Of a stretch of 16,791 nucleotides of DNA, positions 1 to 7,539 are shown piece by piece. Where the stretch lies: assembly GCA_964543235.1 (NCBI GenBank), contig CAZIXE010000078.1, positions 1-16,791 on the forward strand. The letters run 5' to 3'. The stretch is from JANMMJ01 sp964543235. Lineage in GTDB: Bacteria > Pseudomonadota > Alphaproteobacteria > Rhizobiales > Aestuariivirgaceae. A program made the translations under genes and the position numbers. Below the pieces are notes generated by a model. It did no database searches and had not been told where the DNA came from. It saw only the letters and a program-made list of their open reading frames with translations. Positions within the stretch are counted from its first letter, which is position 1. Each line of letters opens with the position of its first letter.

Positions 1-580
1 TCAGCATGTCGCGCGAGATCTCCTGCAGCCGCTGCGCCAGCTGGATGAAGAAGATTTCCAGCGCGATCGCCATGGCGCCAAGCGCCACCGACATGGGATC
101 GCCTTCCAGGATGCAGCGGATCGCCACGTTGAAGGTCATGAACCCGGTGCCGGCGATGATCACCGGCATGAAATTGGCGGCGATCATGATCCTGACCGCG
201 ATCACCGCCATCAGCGAGGCGATCAGGAACATGTGTTGCAGCGGGCTGGTCGAGGCCCAGAACACGAACAGCGGGATTGACCAGCAGGCGCCGATCAGGA
301 ATTCCGAAGCCGCCAGCATGCCGATCCATTCGGTCATGCGGAAGTCCTTGCGCTCGGGGCTCAGATAGCTCTTGCACAGATAGAGCTGGATCAGCTGGCA
401 GCCGATGCAGGAGAACAGCCATGCCGCGGCATTGAGCGGCGTCGTGTAGATCAGGCCCACCAGCGCAAAGATGAGCGCCAGGAGCGGCGTTGCCATGAAC
501 ACGCGCATCTGGTTGCGCACGAACAGCTGCAACAGATCGCGTTCCCAGCCGACGCTGTCAGAGCTTTCCCACGAGCTCAT
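1..580 (-). CDS. Multi-pass membrane protein, N-terminal part (probable membrane sensor domain of a signalling protein), truncated by window edge
   Basis: The reading frame is open from an ATG at 580-578 to the first base of the window, giving 193 codons and no stop, so the C-terminus lies outside. After a short polar N-terminus (about residues 1-28) there are roughly six hydrophobic segments (near 29-47, 50-68, 86-110, 113-131, 134-152 and 158-178). The last visible residues (QLAQRLQEISRDML) read like the start of an amphipathic or coiled linker. Membrane bundles of this kind, with an RNQ-type motif just before the first helix, are common at the N-terminus of alphaproteobacterial PAS/histidine kinases and cyclases. 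The output domain is not visible, so this assignment is inference. The start has only a weak upstream AAAGG. It is divergent from the glycosylase gene at 711. Confidence 0.72.
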   Translation of the reverse strand, partial: MSSWESSDSVGWERDLLQLFVRNQMRVFMATPLLALIFALVGLIYTTPLNAAAWLFSCIGCQLIQLYLCKSYLSPERKDFRMTEWIGMLAASEFLIGACWSIPLFVFWASTSPLQHMFLIASLMAVIAVRIMIAANFMPVIIAGTGFMTFNVAIRCILEGDPMSVALGAMAIALEIFFIQLAQRLQEISRDML

Positions 581-710
581 TTCGGTCGCCTTTACTGTCT
601 CACGTAGTGATATAGTGTCCCGGCTGGGCATTGATCCCACCCCAGTTGCCTGAAGGGCCTATCCTCCAAGTTGCAGGACCTTACCTTTCGCGCCTTAATC
701 CCGGCTTGGC
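581..710. promoter_or_regulatory. Divergent intergenic region with presumed promoters for the membrane protein and the glycosylase operon
   Basis: This 130-base gap separates two divergent start codons, so promoters for both directions are expected here. An AT-rich patch at about 605-617 contains a short direct repeat (TAGTG ATA TAGTG). Read on the minus strand, that patch resembles the alphaproteobacterial -10 element CTATAT. I could not find a convincing -35 partner. An in-frame TAA at 696-698 closes the glycosylase frame upstream and limits its start. Confidence 0.4.
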
Positions 711-1355
711 ATGCACGCTAAAATTCGAACTAAATTCTCTTCTTCCCTGCTTGATGAGCTGTGCGGCGAGATCGCCGCCTGCCGCATCTGCCGCGACGCG
801 CCGCAGGGGATCGCCCTTCCGCATGAGCCCCGCCCCGTCCTGCAGGTCGCGCCCACGGCGCGGCTGCTCATTGCCGGCCAGGCGCCGGGTGTCCGGGTGC
901 ATCAGTCGGGACGGCCCTTCACCGATCCGTCCGGCGATCGGCTGCGCGCCTGGCTCGGCGTTACCCCGGACATCTTCTACGATGCCGCCCGCATTGCCAT
1001 CCTGCCCATGGGCTTCTGCTTCCCCGGCCTCACGGCCGGGGGCGCCGACTTGCCGCCCCGCCGCGAATGTGCCCCCGCCTGGCGCAGCCGCGTCATGGCT
1101 GCACTGCCGCGCATCGAACTGGTGCTGGCGGTCGGCCAGTATGCCCAGGCCTGGCACCTCGGCGAACGTGCCAGGCCAACCCTGACCGCCACTGTGGCCG
1201 CCTGGCGCGACGGGCTTGCCCTGTCGCCCCCGGTCATACCGCTACCGCATCCGTCCTGGCGCAACAATGCCTGGCTCCGGGCCAACCCGTGGTTCGAGCG
1301 CGACGTCCTGCCCGAATTGCGGCGCCGGGTCGCCGACGTGCTGTCGCGCGACTGA
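711..1355 (+). CDS. Uracil-DNA glycosylase superfamily protein with FeS-type cysteine pattern
   Basis: The protein has 214 aa and belongs by motif to the uracil-DNA glycosylase superfamily, which removes uracil or other damaged bases from DNA. Motif 1 is GQAPG at 56-60, followed by a PFTDPSG segment (69-75). The second active-site loop is HPSWRN (180-185). Four cysteines are spaced C24-x2-C27 ... C103-x16-C120. That matches the arrangement holding a 4Fe-4S cluster in family 4/5 glycosylases (C-x2-C ... C-x14-17-C). Family 4 enzymes usually have GEAPG; the E-to-Q change at residue 57 is a feature of this sequence, and its effect on activity is unknown. ATG 711 is the first usable start, because TAA at 696-698 blocks upstream extension. 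No strong ribosome-binding site is visible. The Mrp gene follows after 43 bases on the same strand. Superfamily placement is firm; substrate is inferred. Confidence 0.88.
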   Translation: MHAKIRTKFSSSLLDELCGEIAACRICRDAPQGIALPHEPRPVLQVAPTARLLIAGQAPGVRVHQSGRPFTDPSGDRLRAWLGVTPDIFYDAARIAILPMGFCFPGLTAGGADLPPRRECAPAWRSRVMAALPRIELVLAVGQYAQAWHLGERARPTLTATVAAWRDGLALSPPVIPLPHPSWRNNAWLRANPWFERDVLPELRRRVADVLSRD

Positions 1356-1398
1356 ATTGGCGCTTGCGGCGGTCCTGGGCGGGCGGTATCCCCACGCC

Positions 1399-2499
1399 AT
1401 GCCGAGCGTCACCCGAGATGATGTCCTAGCCGTTCTGAAACGTATTGCCGCGCCGGATGGCCGCGGCAATCTCGTATCGGCCGGCCGTATTTCCGAGATC
1501 GCCATCAATGGCGGCGAGGTCATGTTTGCGATCGATGCCGGCGCTTCGCCACCCGCGGCGCTGGAGCCGACCCGCCAGGCGGTGGAACGGGCCGTGGCGG
1601 CCATACCGGGTGTGACCCGGGCCATGGTTGCGCTGACCGCCGAACGCCGGCCCGGACCGAAAGCGCAAGCGGCGGCACCGCTGCGCGGCGGTGTTCCGGG
1701 CGTGAAGCACATCATCGCCGTCGCTTCCGGCAAGGGCGGCGTGGGGAAGTCCACGGTGGCCGTCAATCTGGCCATCGCCCTGCACAGCCTCGGCCAGCGC
1801 GTGGCGTTGCTTGACGCCGACGTTTATGGTCCCTCGCAGCCGAAGCTGCTCGGTCTGACCGGTAAGCCCCGGGCAGCCGGTGCCGATGGCAGGATCCTCA
1901 TGCCCATGGAGCGGTATGGCCTCAAGGTCATGTCGATCGGGTTCCTGGTGGAGGAGGACACGCCGATGATCTGGCGGGGGCCGATGGTCATGTCCGCCCT
2001 GGTGCAGATGCTGCGCGACGTGCTCTGGGGCGACATCGATATCATGGTCGTCGACATGCCGCCGGGCACCGGCGATGCCCAGCTGACGCTGGCTCAGCAG
2101 ACCCCCCTGGCGGGCGCCGTGATCGTGTCGACGCCGCAGGACCTCGCCCTGATCGATGCCCGCAAGGCGGTGAACATGTTTGCCCGCGTCAATGTCCCCG
2201 TCCTCGGCATTGTCGAGAACATGAGCTACTTCACCTGCAGCAAATGCGGCGAACGCCACGAGATATTCGGCCACGGCGGCGCCGCGGCCGAGGCGGCGAA
2301 ACTGGGAGTCCCCCTGCTGGGCGCCCTGCCGCTCGCCACCCGGATTCGCGAGCGTTCCGACCGCGGCGAGCCGGTGGTTGCCGTCGACCCCGATTCGGAC
2401 GGCGCTAAGACTTTCTTGACCATGGCCCGTCAAATAGCCGAGACACTCGCAGCGGGTGGACGGCAGCGCCAGGCGCCGCGGATCGTGATTGAGAATTAG
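1399..2499 (+). CDS. mrp: Mrp/ApbC-family iron-sulfur cluster carrier ATPase
   Basis: A protein of 366 aa, the usual length for bacterial Mrp (ApbC). Residues about 5-80 form the MIP18/DUF59-like N-terminal domain. Residues 104-355 form a SIMIBI-class P-loop NTPase. The deviant Walker A is GKGGVGKS (111-118), with Walker A' residues around LLDADVYGP (137-145) and Walker B VVDMPPGTGD (217-226). The cluster-bridging CxxC is C280-S-K-C283. Family members bind and hand over 4Fe-4S clusters to apo-proteins in the cytosol as homodimers. ATG 1399 was chosen because it begins the conserved DUF59 segment. An in-frame TTG at 1357 is possible but would add 14 unremarkable residues. The gene lies directly downstream of a glycosylase with a likely FeS cluster, which is a plausible client, though that link is inference. 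Confidence 0.95.
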   Translation: MPSVTRDDVLAVLKRIAAPDGRGNLVSAGRISEIAINGGEVMFAIDAGASPPAALEPTRQAVERAVAAIPGVTRAMVALTAERRPGPKAQAAAPLRGGVPGVKHIIAVASGKGGVGKSTVAVNLAIALHSLGQRVALLDADVYGPSQPKLLGLTGKPRAAGADGRILMPMERYGLKVMSIGFLVEEDTPMIWRGPMVMSALVQMLRDVLWGDIDIMVVDMPPGTGDAQLTLAQQTPLAGAVIVSTPQDLALIDARKAVNMFARVNVPVLGIVENMSYFTCSKCGERHEIFGHGGAAAEAAKLGVPLLGALPLATRIRERSDRGEPVVAVDPDSDGAKTFLTMARQIAETLAAGGRQRQAPRIVIEN

Positions 2500-2589
2500 A
2501 GACATGGCTCTCATCTTATGCCATCTTTGCGTCAAGTTCGGCGATGACGCTGGATGCGTCGCGGGTCGCTGATCGGAGGGGGAATTGAG

Positions 2590-3411
2590 ATGTCGAAACT
2601 GTTGATGATCGTGGGCATTCTGCTCGCTGCGCTGGGCATTACCATTGGGCTGATGGTGACGTTCTCGCCCGGCGGCATGCTCGCCATCGGCATTACCCCG
2701 GAGGTCGCCGCCATATTCCTCGTCGGCGGGTTCATCACGCTCGGCCTTGGCGGTGTGATCGAGGCACTTTCCCGCTCAGGCGCTGCCTCTGGTGAAATCC
2801 GTGAGCGCCTTGCCCGCATCGAAACCGAGACCGCCATGCCCGTGCCGAAAGCCGCAGCAGCCAGTGCGGCTGCCGCGGCGACCGCTGCCGCCGAAGCCTC
2901 GCGCATTCCATCACCGGTTCCCTCCGCCGCCGAAGCCGCTGGCCGCGTTTTCGAGCCGGTCCGCAGTCGTGCCGAGGAGATCACCGCCGCAATCAAGACC
3001 GACGCCGAACGTGCCATCGCCGAGGCCCGCCGCGCCGCGGCCGAAACTTCCGCTGCCCTCGACGAGGCCAAGGCCCAACTTGAGGAGGCGCTGTCGCCGG
3101 AGGAGATCACCATTCCGCCGTCCCGCGAGCGCGAAACGGAGGTTGCCGAGGAGGTGGCCGAAGCCGTCGCCGGCGTGGACGAGGCGATCGCCGAGGTCGA
3201 ACCGGAACCGGAGGCTCCCGCCGCCGAGGCTGAAGAGGAAGCCGCCGAGGACCAGCTCTATGTTGTCGAGGAACGCATGATCCGTGGCCGCCCGGCCCGC
3301 GTCCTTTCGGACGGCACCGTCGAGGCCGAAACCGACGAGGGCTGGATGCGCTTTGAGAACCTCGAACATCTCGAGGAGTATCTCGACGCCATGTCGCCGG
3401 GACGCGGCTAG
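2590..3411 (+). CDS. Unrecognised membrane-anchored Ala/Glu-rich protein with conserved-looking C-terminal module
   Basis: I do not recognise a named family for this 273-aa protein. Two hydrophobic helices (about 3-24 and 37-57) are separated by a short Gly/Pro loop. They are followed by a long, low-complexity region (about 63-215) rich in Ala, Glu, Pro and Arg. Within it, residues about 120-170 look helical or coiled (Ala-Glu-Ala-Arg heptads), and about 175-215 are very acidic. The last ~50 residues (about 221-267) change character to a compact, mixed sequence with motifs YVVEER, RGRPARVLSDGTVEAETDEG and WMRFENLEHLEEYLDAM. This suggests a small folded domain on a flexible stalk. A strong ribosome-binding site (GGAGGGGG, 2575-2582, seven-base spacing) fixes ATG 2590. 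It lies 90 bases after mrp on the same strand, and its stop overlaps the convergent GST stop. Confidence 0.85.
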   Translation: MSKLLMIVGILLAALGITIGLMVTFSPGGMLAIGITPEVAAIFLVGGFITLGLGGVIEALSRSGAASGEIRERLARIETETAMPVPKAAAASAAAAATAAAEASRIPSPVPSAAEAAGRVFEPVRSRAEEITAAIKTDAERAIAEARRAAAETSAALDEAKAQLEEALSPEEITIPPSRERETEVAEEVAEAVAGVDEAIAEVEPEPEAPAAEAEEEAAEDQLYVVEERMIRGRPARVLSDGTVEAETDEGWMRFENLEHLEEYLDAMSPGRG

Positions 3412-4037
3412 CCGGGGAAGGCCCGCGGCATCAGCTCATAGGGGTGTTTCCAGCCGGGCAGCGCTTTGATGCGCTCGAGCCAGTCCAGCACATTCGCGTG
3501 TTCCTCCAGCGGGAAGCCGAGTTCATTGCCGTAGAACAGGTAGCCGCACAGCGAGAAGTCGGCGATCGTCGGCCGCTCGCCGGTCATGAACGGCATGGCC
3601 GCCAGATGGCCGTCCACGATCTTGAGGGAATTGACGATCCGGCCGCGCAGGAATTCGGTGACCGCCGTCTCGCCGGTCTTGGCGAAGGCGAGCAGGAAGC
3701 GGAGCGTCGCGATGTAGCTGGTGAATTTGTGATTGTCGAACAGTATCCAGCGCAGGATTTCGCGCCGCTCCTCGCCATCGCGCGGGCCGAACTTGCCCGT
3801 CACCTCGGCCAGATAGTCGAGAATGACGCCGGACTGCGTGAGCTTGCGCTCCTCGTGCAGCAGCACCGGCACTTCGCCCATTTCATTGACCTCGCGCCGG
3901 TAGTCCGGGCTGCGCGTCTCGCCGTCGAAGAAGGCGACTTCGCGGCATTCCCAGTCGAGACCGCACAGGTCGAGCATCAGCGCGGCCTTGTAGGCATTGC
4001 CCGATTCGCCGAAGCCGTAGAGCACGAATTCGCTCAT
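3408..4037 (-). CDS. Glutathione S-transferase family protein
   Basis: A 209-aa cytosolic GST-fold protein. The N-terminal thioredoxin-like half (1-80) has the beta-strand start MSEFVLYGF, a Ser/Asn-containing active-site loop at S12-G-N14, the cis-proline motif GEVPVL (54-59) and a QSGVILDYL segment (68-76) where GSTs bind the gamma-glutamyl part of glutathione. The C-terminal helical half contains the N-capping motif TIADFSL (157-163), with Asp160 conserved across GSTs. The exact class and substrate cannot be read from sequence alone. ATG 4037 is preceded seven bases away by GGGGAGGAT (minus strand, 4053-4045), which settles the start against a longer frame to 4100. It is divergent from the HupE-like gene and convergent with the Ala/Glu-rich protein gene, sharing the bases CTAG at 3408-3411. 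Confidence 0.92.
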   Translation of the reverse strand: MSEFVLYGFGESGNAYKAALMLDLCGLDWECREVAFFDGETRSPDYRREVNEMGEVPVLLHEERKLTQSGVILDYLAEVTGKFGPRDGEERREILRWILFDNHKFTSYIATLRFLLAFAKTGETAVTEFLRGRIVNSLKIVDGHLAAMPFMTGERPTIADFSLCGYLFYGNELGFPLEEHANVLDWLERIKALPGWKHPYELMPRAFPG

Positions 4038-4204
4038 GTGACCGATCCTCCCCGGGGGCCGCGAAGCTAGACGGGATTTGTCCGCCGGCGCAAGCGCCAC
4101 CGGGCCGCGATCTGTTCAGCCGGCGCCGCTTTTGACACGGGACAGGGGCCGGGCGGAATGCTAGTGATGGAATCGATCATGACCAAACGACGGGGATCCC
4201 TGCC
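4038..4204. promoter_or_regulatory. Divergent intergenic region between GST and HupE-like genes
   Basis: This 167-base region must carry promoters for both flanking divergent genes. A perfect TTGACA at 4132-4137 is a candidate -35 element for the plus-strand permease gene. No good -10 hexamer follows at 16-18 bases, so the assignment is weak. A short GC stem (GGCG CAAG CGCC, 4087-4098) is also present. The only strong ribosome-binding site is the minus-strand one for the GST. Confidence 0.4.
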
Positions 4205-4786
4205 ATGAAGCGCACAGCACTTCTCTCACTTCTTCTAACGGCTGTGGCCGCCAGCCCGGCCATGGCCCATACCGGCGCCGCTGCCGCCAGCAGCCTGGCG
4301 GCCGGATGGCTGCACCCGCTTACCGGCGCCGATCACCTGATTGCCATGGTGGCCGTCGGACTCTGGGCGTCCATGCTGGGGCAGCGGGCAGTCTGGCTGG
4401 TGCCGGCCGCCTTCGTGGCTGCCATGCTGGCCGGTGGCCTCGCCGGCTTTGCCGGCCTTGCCTTCCCGCTGGTTGAAACGGCCATCGTCGCCTCGCTGTT
4501 CGCTCTGGGGGCGCTGGTGGTGCTGGACGTGCGGCTGCCGGCGGCTGCTGCAGCTGGCCTGGTCGCCGTGTTCGCCTTGGCCCATGGCCATGCCCATGGC
4601 GTCGAACTGCCGGGCGGCGCCTCCGCCGCGCTCTATGCGTCGGGCTTCACCATGACGACGGCTCTGCTGCATATCGCGGGTGTGGCGCTGGGGATGGCCC
4701 TTGCGCGATTCGCTGGCAGCTTTGCGCCGCGCGCCGTGGGGGTAGGTGCCATTACCGCCGGCGTGGCGTTTCTCGCCGCCGCCTGA
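4205..4786 (+). CDS. HupE/UreJ family nickel/cobalt permease
   Basis: A 193-aa inner-membrane protein matching the HupE/UreJ family in length and layout. A cleavable signal sequence (1-21, ending AMA) would leave His22 at the mature N-terminus, followed by about six transmembrane helices. Family signatures are HPLTGADH (37-44) and a His-rich HGHAHG (127-132), plus His156 in a later helix. These residues are thought to bind Ni2+ or Co2+ during uptake. HupE proteins often sit in hydrogenase operons and UreJ in urease operons, but no nickel enzyme is visible in this window, so the metal and client enzyme are unknown. ATG 4205 starts a clear signal peptide and has GGGGA about eight bases upstream. 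Its stop TGA (4784-4786) directly abuts the convergent universal stress protein stop. Confidence 0.9.
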   Translation: MKRTALLSLLLTAVAASPAMAHTGAAAASSLAAGWLHPLTGADHLIAMVAVGLWASMLGQRAVWLVPAAFVAAMLAGGLAGFAGLAFPLVETAIVASLFALGALVVLDVRLPAAAAAGLVAVFALAHGHAHGVELPGGASAALYASGFTMTTALLHIAGVALGMALARFAGSFAPRAVGVGAITAGVAFLAAA

Positions 4787-5803
4787 TTACCGCACATCGA
4801 GGACGCTCGTGCGCGCGTAGCGCACGACGTCCAGCGCCGTCGATCCCTTGAAGATGCGTTGCAGCCGTGAGCGGCCCTCGTCGGTAACGACGATGACCTT
4901 GTAGGTCGATCCGGCCTCGACGATTTCCCGCACCGGCACGCCATGCGCCGTCCGGGTTGCGGCCACCGGGATCTTCATGGCCTTGAGCAGGGCCTTGGCA
5001 TTCGCTACCGCTTCCTCGGCCGCCGGCAGCCCGGCCTCGGTCGTCGCCACCGAGAACAGCGTGATGGGCTCTCCCGCCGTGTAGGCCAGGACGGCCGCGC
5101 GCCGCACCGCCTGCATCGAGCGCGCTGTGCCATCGGTGCAGATGAAGAAGCCGGTCCGCTCGCGCATCGCCCGCGCCACCAGCACCGAGCAGGGCGCGAA
5201 CATGACGACGCGCTGCACGATGCCGGCGCTGAACCAGCCCTTGAGTTCGCCGCGCCAGCGCGATGGCTCGCCCACGATGATGAGGTTGTAGGGTCCCAGC
5301 TCATACTGATCGAGGATGCCGTTGGCGACATCCGGTGCCGTCTTCAGCTTCAGCACCACGGCGCGGCCAGTAGGGCTCTTGTACTCGACCTTGTTGTCGC
5401 CCAGGGGATCGCCCCAGGCATCCTGGTGCGCCGCTTCGGTCGGCCAGCTCTCCGCATCGATGCCGCAGTCCTTGAGGATCTCCAGCGCCTTCTTCAGGTC
5501 GCGCACCCCCGGCAGCTGGAATCCGGCATCGAGCATGTTCTGCCGGGCCAGGCGCACCTGCAACCCGCCCGAACGCAGCCCCTGGTCGATCGGCCGCACG
5601 AACAGCACGATGATGTCGCAATCGTCGTTGGGCGCGAGCTGTGCGGCAAAGCGCACCGTCTCGAAGGCCTCGTCGGTGCCGTCGATACAGGCAAGGATGC
5701 GGAACCGGTTGCGCCGCTGCTGCCGGATATTCTGCAGCGTCTTCTGGACCGCCCGCTCCTGGCGGTCCGAGAGCTGCGTCCGCCGGAACAGCGATTCAAA
5801 CAT
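4787..5803 (-). CDS. Two-domain universal stress protein
   Basis: At 338 aa, this is about twice the size of a single UspA domain. After an N-terminal basic extension (1-34), the first domain begins with RILACIDGT (35-43; Asp41 is the typical nucleotide-contacting residue) and ends near 210. The second begins FFICTDGT (219-226; Asp224) and runs to the C-terminus. The second domain keeps a GST near 320-322, like the terminal part of the Usp ATP-binding motif. The first domain has no clean G-x2-G-x9-G-S/T motif and carries an inserted segment (about 95-150). Such tandem proteins are usually cytosolic stress-response factors of uncertain biochemical role. ATG 5803 gives the best start; the upstream AAGG is weak. 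It is divergent from the PAS histidine kinase and convergent, with zero spacing, to the HupE-like gene. Confidence 0.88.
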   Translation of the reverse strand: MFESLFRRTQLSDRQERAVQKTLQNIRQQRRNRFRILACIDGTDEAFETVRFAAQLAPNDDCDIIVLFVRPIDQGLRSGGLQVRLARQNMLDAGFQLPGVRDLKKALEILKDCGIDAESWPTEAAHQDAWGDPLGDNKVEYKSPTGRAVVLKLKTAPDVANGILDQYELGPYNLIIVGEPSRWRGELKGWFSAGIVQRVVMFAPCSVLVARAMRERTGFFICTDGTARSMQAVRRAAVLAYTAGEPITLFSVATTEAGLPAAEEAVANAKALLKAMKIPVAATRTAHGVPVREIVEAGSTYKVIVVTDEGRSRLQRIFKGSTALDVVRYARTSVLDVR

Positions 5804-5955
5804 GCGCGCTTGCCTTGCCGTGCAAGCCGCATTTGGCAGTTGCAGCGGTTGCGGAATTACATCCTTGCACAGGGATAAAATGTGGCAACCTTAAACCTCT
5901 GTTAAGCCGGGAACGTTATAGGAGCACATCTCCACTGGGGCCGGGAGGTCATGCA
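5804..5955. promoter_or_regulatory. Divergent intergenic region between universal stress protein and histidine kinase
   Basis: This 152-base region is more AT-rich than its surroundings from about 5870 to 5920. It holds two inverted repeats: GTGCAAG (5820-5826) with CTTGCAC (5864-5870), and CTTAA-N7-TTAAG (5890-5906). GTTATA near 5912-5917 could act as a -10 element for the kinase. No matching -35 was convincing. A strong ribosome-binding site GGGAGGT lies at 5943-5949. Confidence 0.45.
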
Positions 5956-7533
5956 ATGTCAACATCGGACATATGGGAGTGGTACATGACTTATGCCGGG
6001 CAGGACAAGATCCTCGGCGACGCCAGGCTGTTGGCACGAATTCTCGATGCGATCCCGACGCCGGTCTTCATCAAGGACAGCGACCTGAAGCTTGCCTTCC
6101 TGAACACCGCCGCCTGCGCTGCCATGGGTTTCAGGCGCGAGGACATGATCGGCAAGTCCGACGCCGACTTCTTCGATGCCGGCCAGGTGCAGCGCTTTGT
6201 CGAGCGCGACCGCCATGTTCTCGCCACCGGCGACATCGATGAGGTGGAGGAAGTCTCCGCGGACGGTTCCAGCGCCTACCTGACCCGCATGAGCCGCGTG
6301 CTGGGCGACAGCGGCGAAGCCTATATCCTCGGGGTCAATACCGATCTCACCGAAATCCGCAAGCGGGAGAAGGCGCTGGAGGTCAAGGAAGCCCGTTATC
6401 GCGCCCTCGCCGAGACCACGCCGGTCGGCATCTGGCAGGTCGCCGAAAACGGGTCCACGATCTATGTCAATCCGGCCCTGCTTGCCATGCTGGGACTCGA
6501 TGAGGCGGGCTTTGCCGGGCTCGACAAGCAGGCGCTGATGGTCCTCGACAAGGACGTGACCCTCGCCGGCCGCCTGGCCCGGGCCGGTCGTTTCGAGACC
6601 GATCTCCTCGTCGACGGCAAGGTCATGGCGCGGGCCCTGGTCGTCACCTCTGGCTGGATCCTCAGCGACGAAAGCGGCGAGCGCTCGGCCATGGTCACCT
6701 TCGTCGACATCACCGAGATCAACAAGCTCCACGCCATCAACGACGAGGTGACCCGTCTCAATGCCGAGCTCTCCGAAAGCCTCAAGATGCTCTTCGAGGC
6801 CCAGGACGAGATCCTGCAGAAGTCGAAACTGTCGCAGCTGGGGCAGCTGACTGCCACCGTTGCCCACGAACTGCGCAACCCTCTGGGCGCGGTGCGCACC
6901 TCCGCCTTCATTCTGCAGAAGCGTCTCCAGGGCAAGGAGCCGGCCCTGCTGCCGGTGCTCCAGCGCATCAACAACGGGGTGGTTCGCTGCGACGAGATCA
7001 TCACCCAGCTGCTCGACTTCTCGCGCTCGCGTGCACTGCAGCTCGAGAAGGTCGTGATCGACAGCTGGCTCGAGGCGCTGGTGCGCGAGGAGGCCGACAA
7101 GCTGCCGCGCACCATCACCATCGACTGCGCCCTCAACCTCGGCGACTGGACTGCCGACATCGACGCCGCGCGCATGAACCGGGTCTTCATCAATCTCATC
7201 TCCAATGCCGCCGAGGCGATGGTCGGCAAGGGCGAGGCGCGGATCGACAGCAAGGACGAACCGCCCACCATCACCATCACCACGGCGCGCAGCGCCCGCG
7301 GCATCGAGATTTCGGTCAGGGACAACGGCCCCGGCATTCCGCCCGAGATCATGGAGAAGATCTTCGAACCCCTGTTCACCACCAAGAGCTTCGGCACCGG
7401 CCTCGGCGTTCCCGCCGTGAAGAACATCCTCGAACAGCATGGCGGCGGCCTCGAGGTGACAACCGAAGTCGGCAAGGGCGCCTGCTTCACCGCCTGGATC
7501 CCCGAGCGCATCGCCCAATCCGAGGCCGCCTGA
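5956..7533 (+). CDS. Soluble PAS-PAS sensor histidine kinase
   Basis: A 525-aa cytosolic sensor kinase without a membrane segment. PAS domain 1 spans about 22-135 and PAS domain 2 about 145-258. A coiled linker (about 255-292) leads to the HisKA dimerisation helix with HELRNPLG (304-311), where His304 is the phospho-acceptor. The HATPase domain shows the N box NLISNAAEA (413-421), G1 box DNGPGIP (456-462), F box EPLFTTK (471-477) and G2 box GTGLG (480-484). The C-terminus ends without a receiver domain. The ribosome-binding site GGGAGGT (5943-5949, six-base spacing) selects ATG 5956. A second ATG at 5951 is out of frame and opens only 12 codons. No response regulator lies in the window, so the partner is unknown. 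The ligand sensed by the PAS domains cannot be deduced. Confidence 0.94.
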   Translation: MSTSDIWEWYMTYAGQDKILGDARLLARILDAIPTPVFIKDSDLKLAFLNTAACAAMGFRREDMIGKSDADFFDAGQVQRFVERDRHVLATGDIDEVEEVSADGSSAYLTRMSRVLGDSGEAYILGVNTDLTEIRKREKALEVKEARYRALAETTPVGIWQVAENGSTIYVNPALLAMLGLDEAGFAGLDKQALMVLDKDVTLAGRLARAGRFETDLLVDGKVMARALVVTSGWILSDESGERSAMVTFVDITEINKLHAINDEVTRLNAELSESLKMLFEAQDEILQKSKLSQLGQLTATVAHELRNPLGAVRTSAFILQKRLQGKEPALLPVLQRINNGVVRCDEIITQLLDFSRSRALQLEKVVIDSWLEALVREEADKLPRTITIDCALNLGDWTADIDAARMNRVFINLISNAAEAMVGKGEARIDSKDEPPTITITTARSARGIEISVRDNGPGIPPEIMEKIFEPLFTTKSFGTGLGVPAVKNILEQHGGGLEVTTEVGKGACFTAWIPERIAQSEAA

Positions 7534-7539
7534 TGCGGT

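Noticed and set aside
2529..2550. GCGTCA-N10-TGACGC hairpin after mrp as a terminator
   Set aside because: Six-base stem with a ten-base loop and no T-tract; too weak for an intrinsic terminator.
4158..4208. A 16-codon frame ending in TGA that overlaps the HupE-like ATG (possible leader peptide)
   Set aside because: No clear ribosome-binding site and no regulatory codon run or attenuator hairpin; short overlaps of this kind are common by chance.
5959..7518. A 519-codon open frame antisense to the histidine kinase
   Set aside because: Its translation has no recognisable domain and is explained by the strong third-position G/C bias of the kinase gene, which has all its catalytic boxes.
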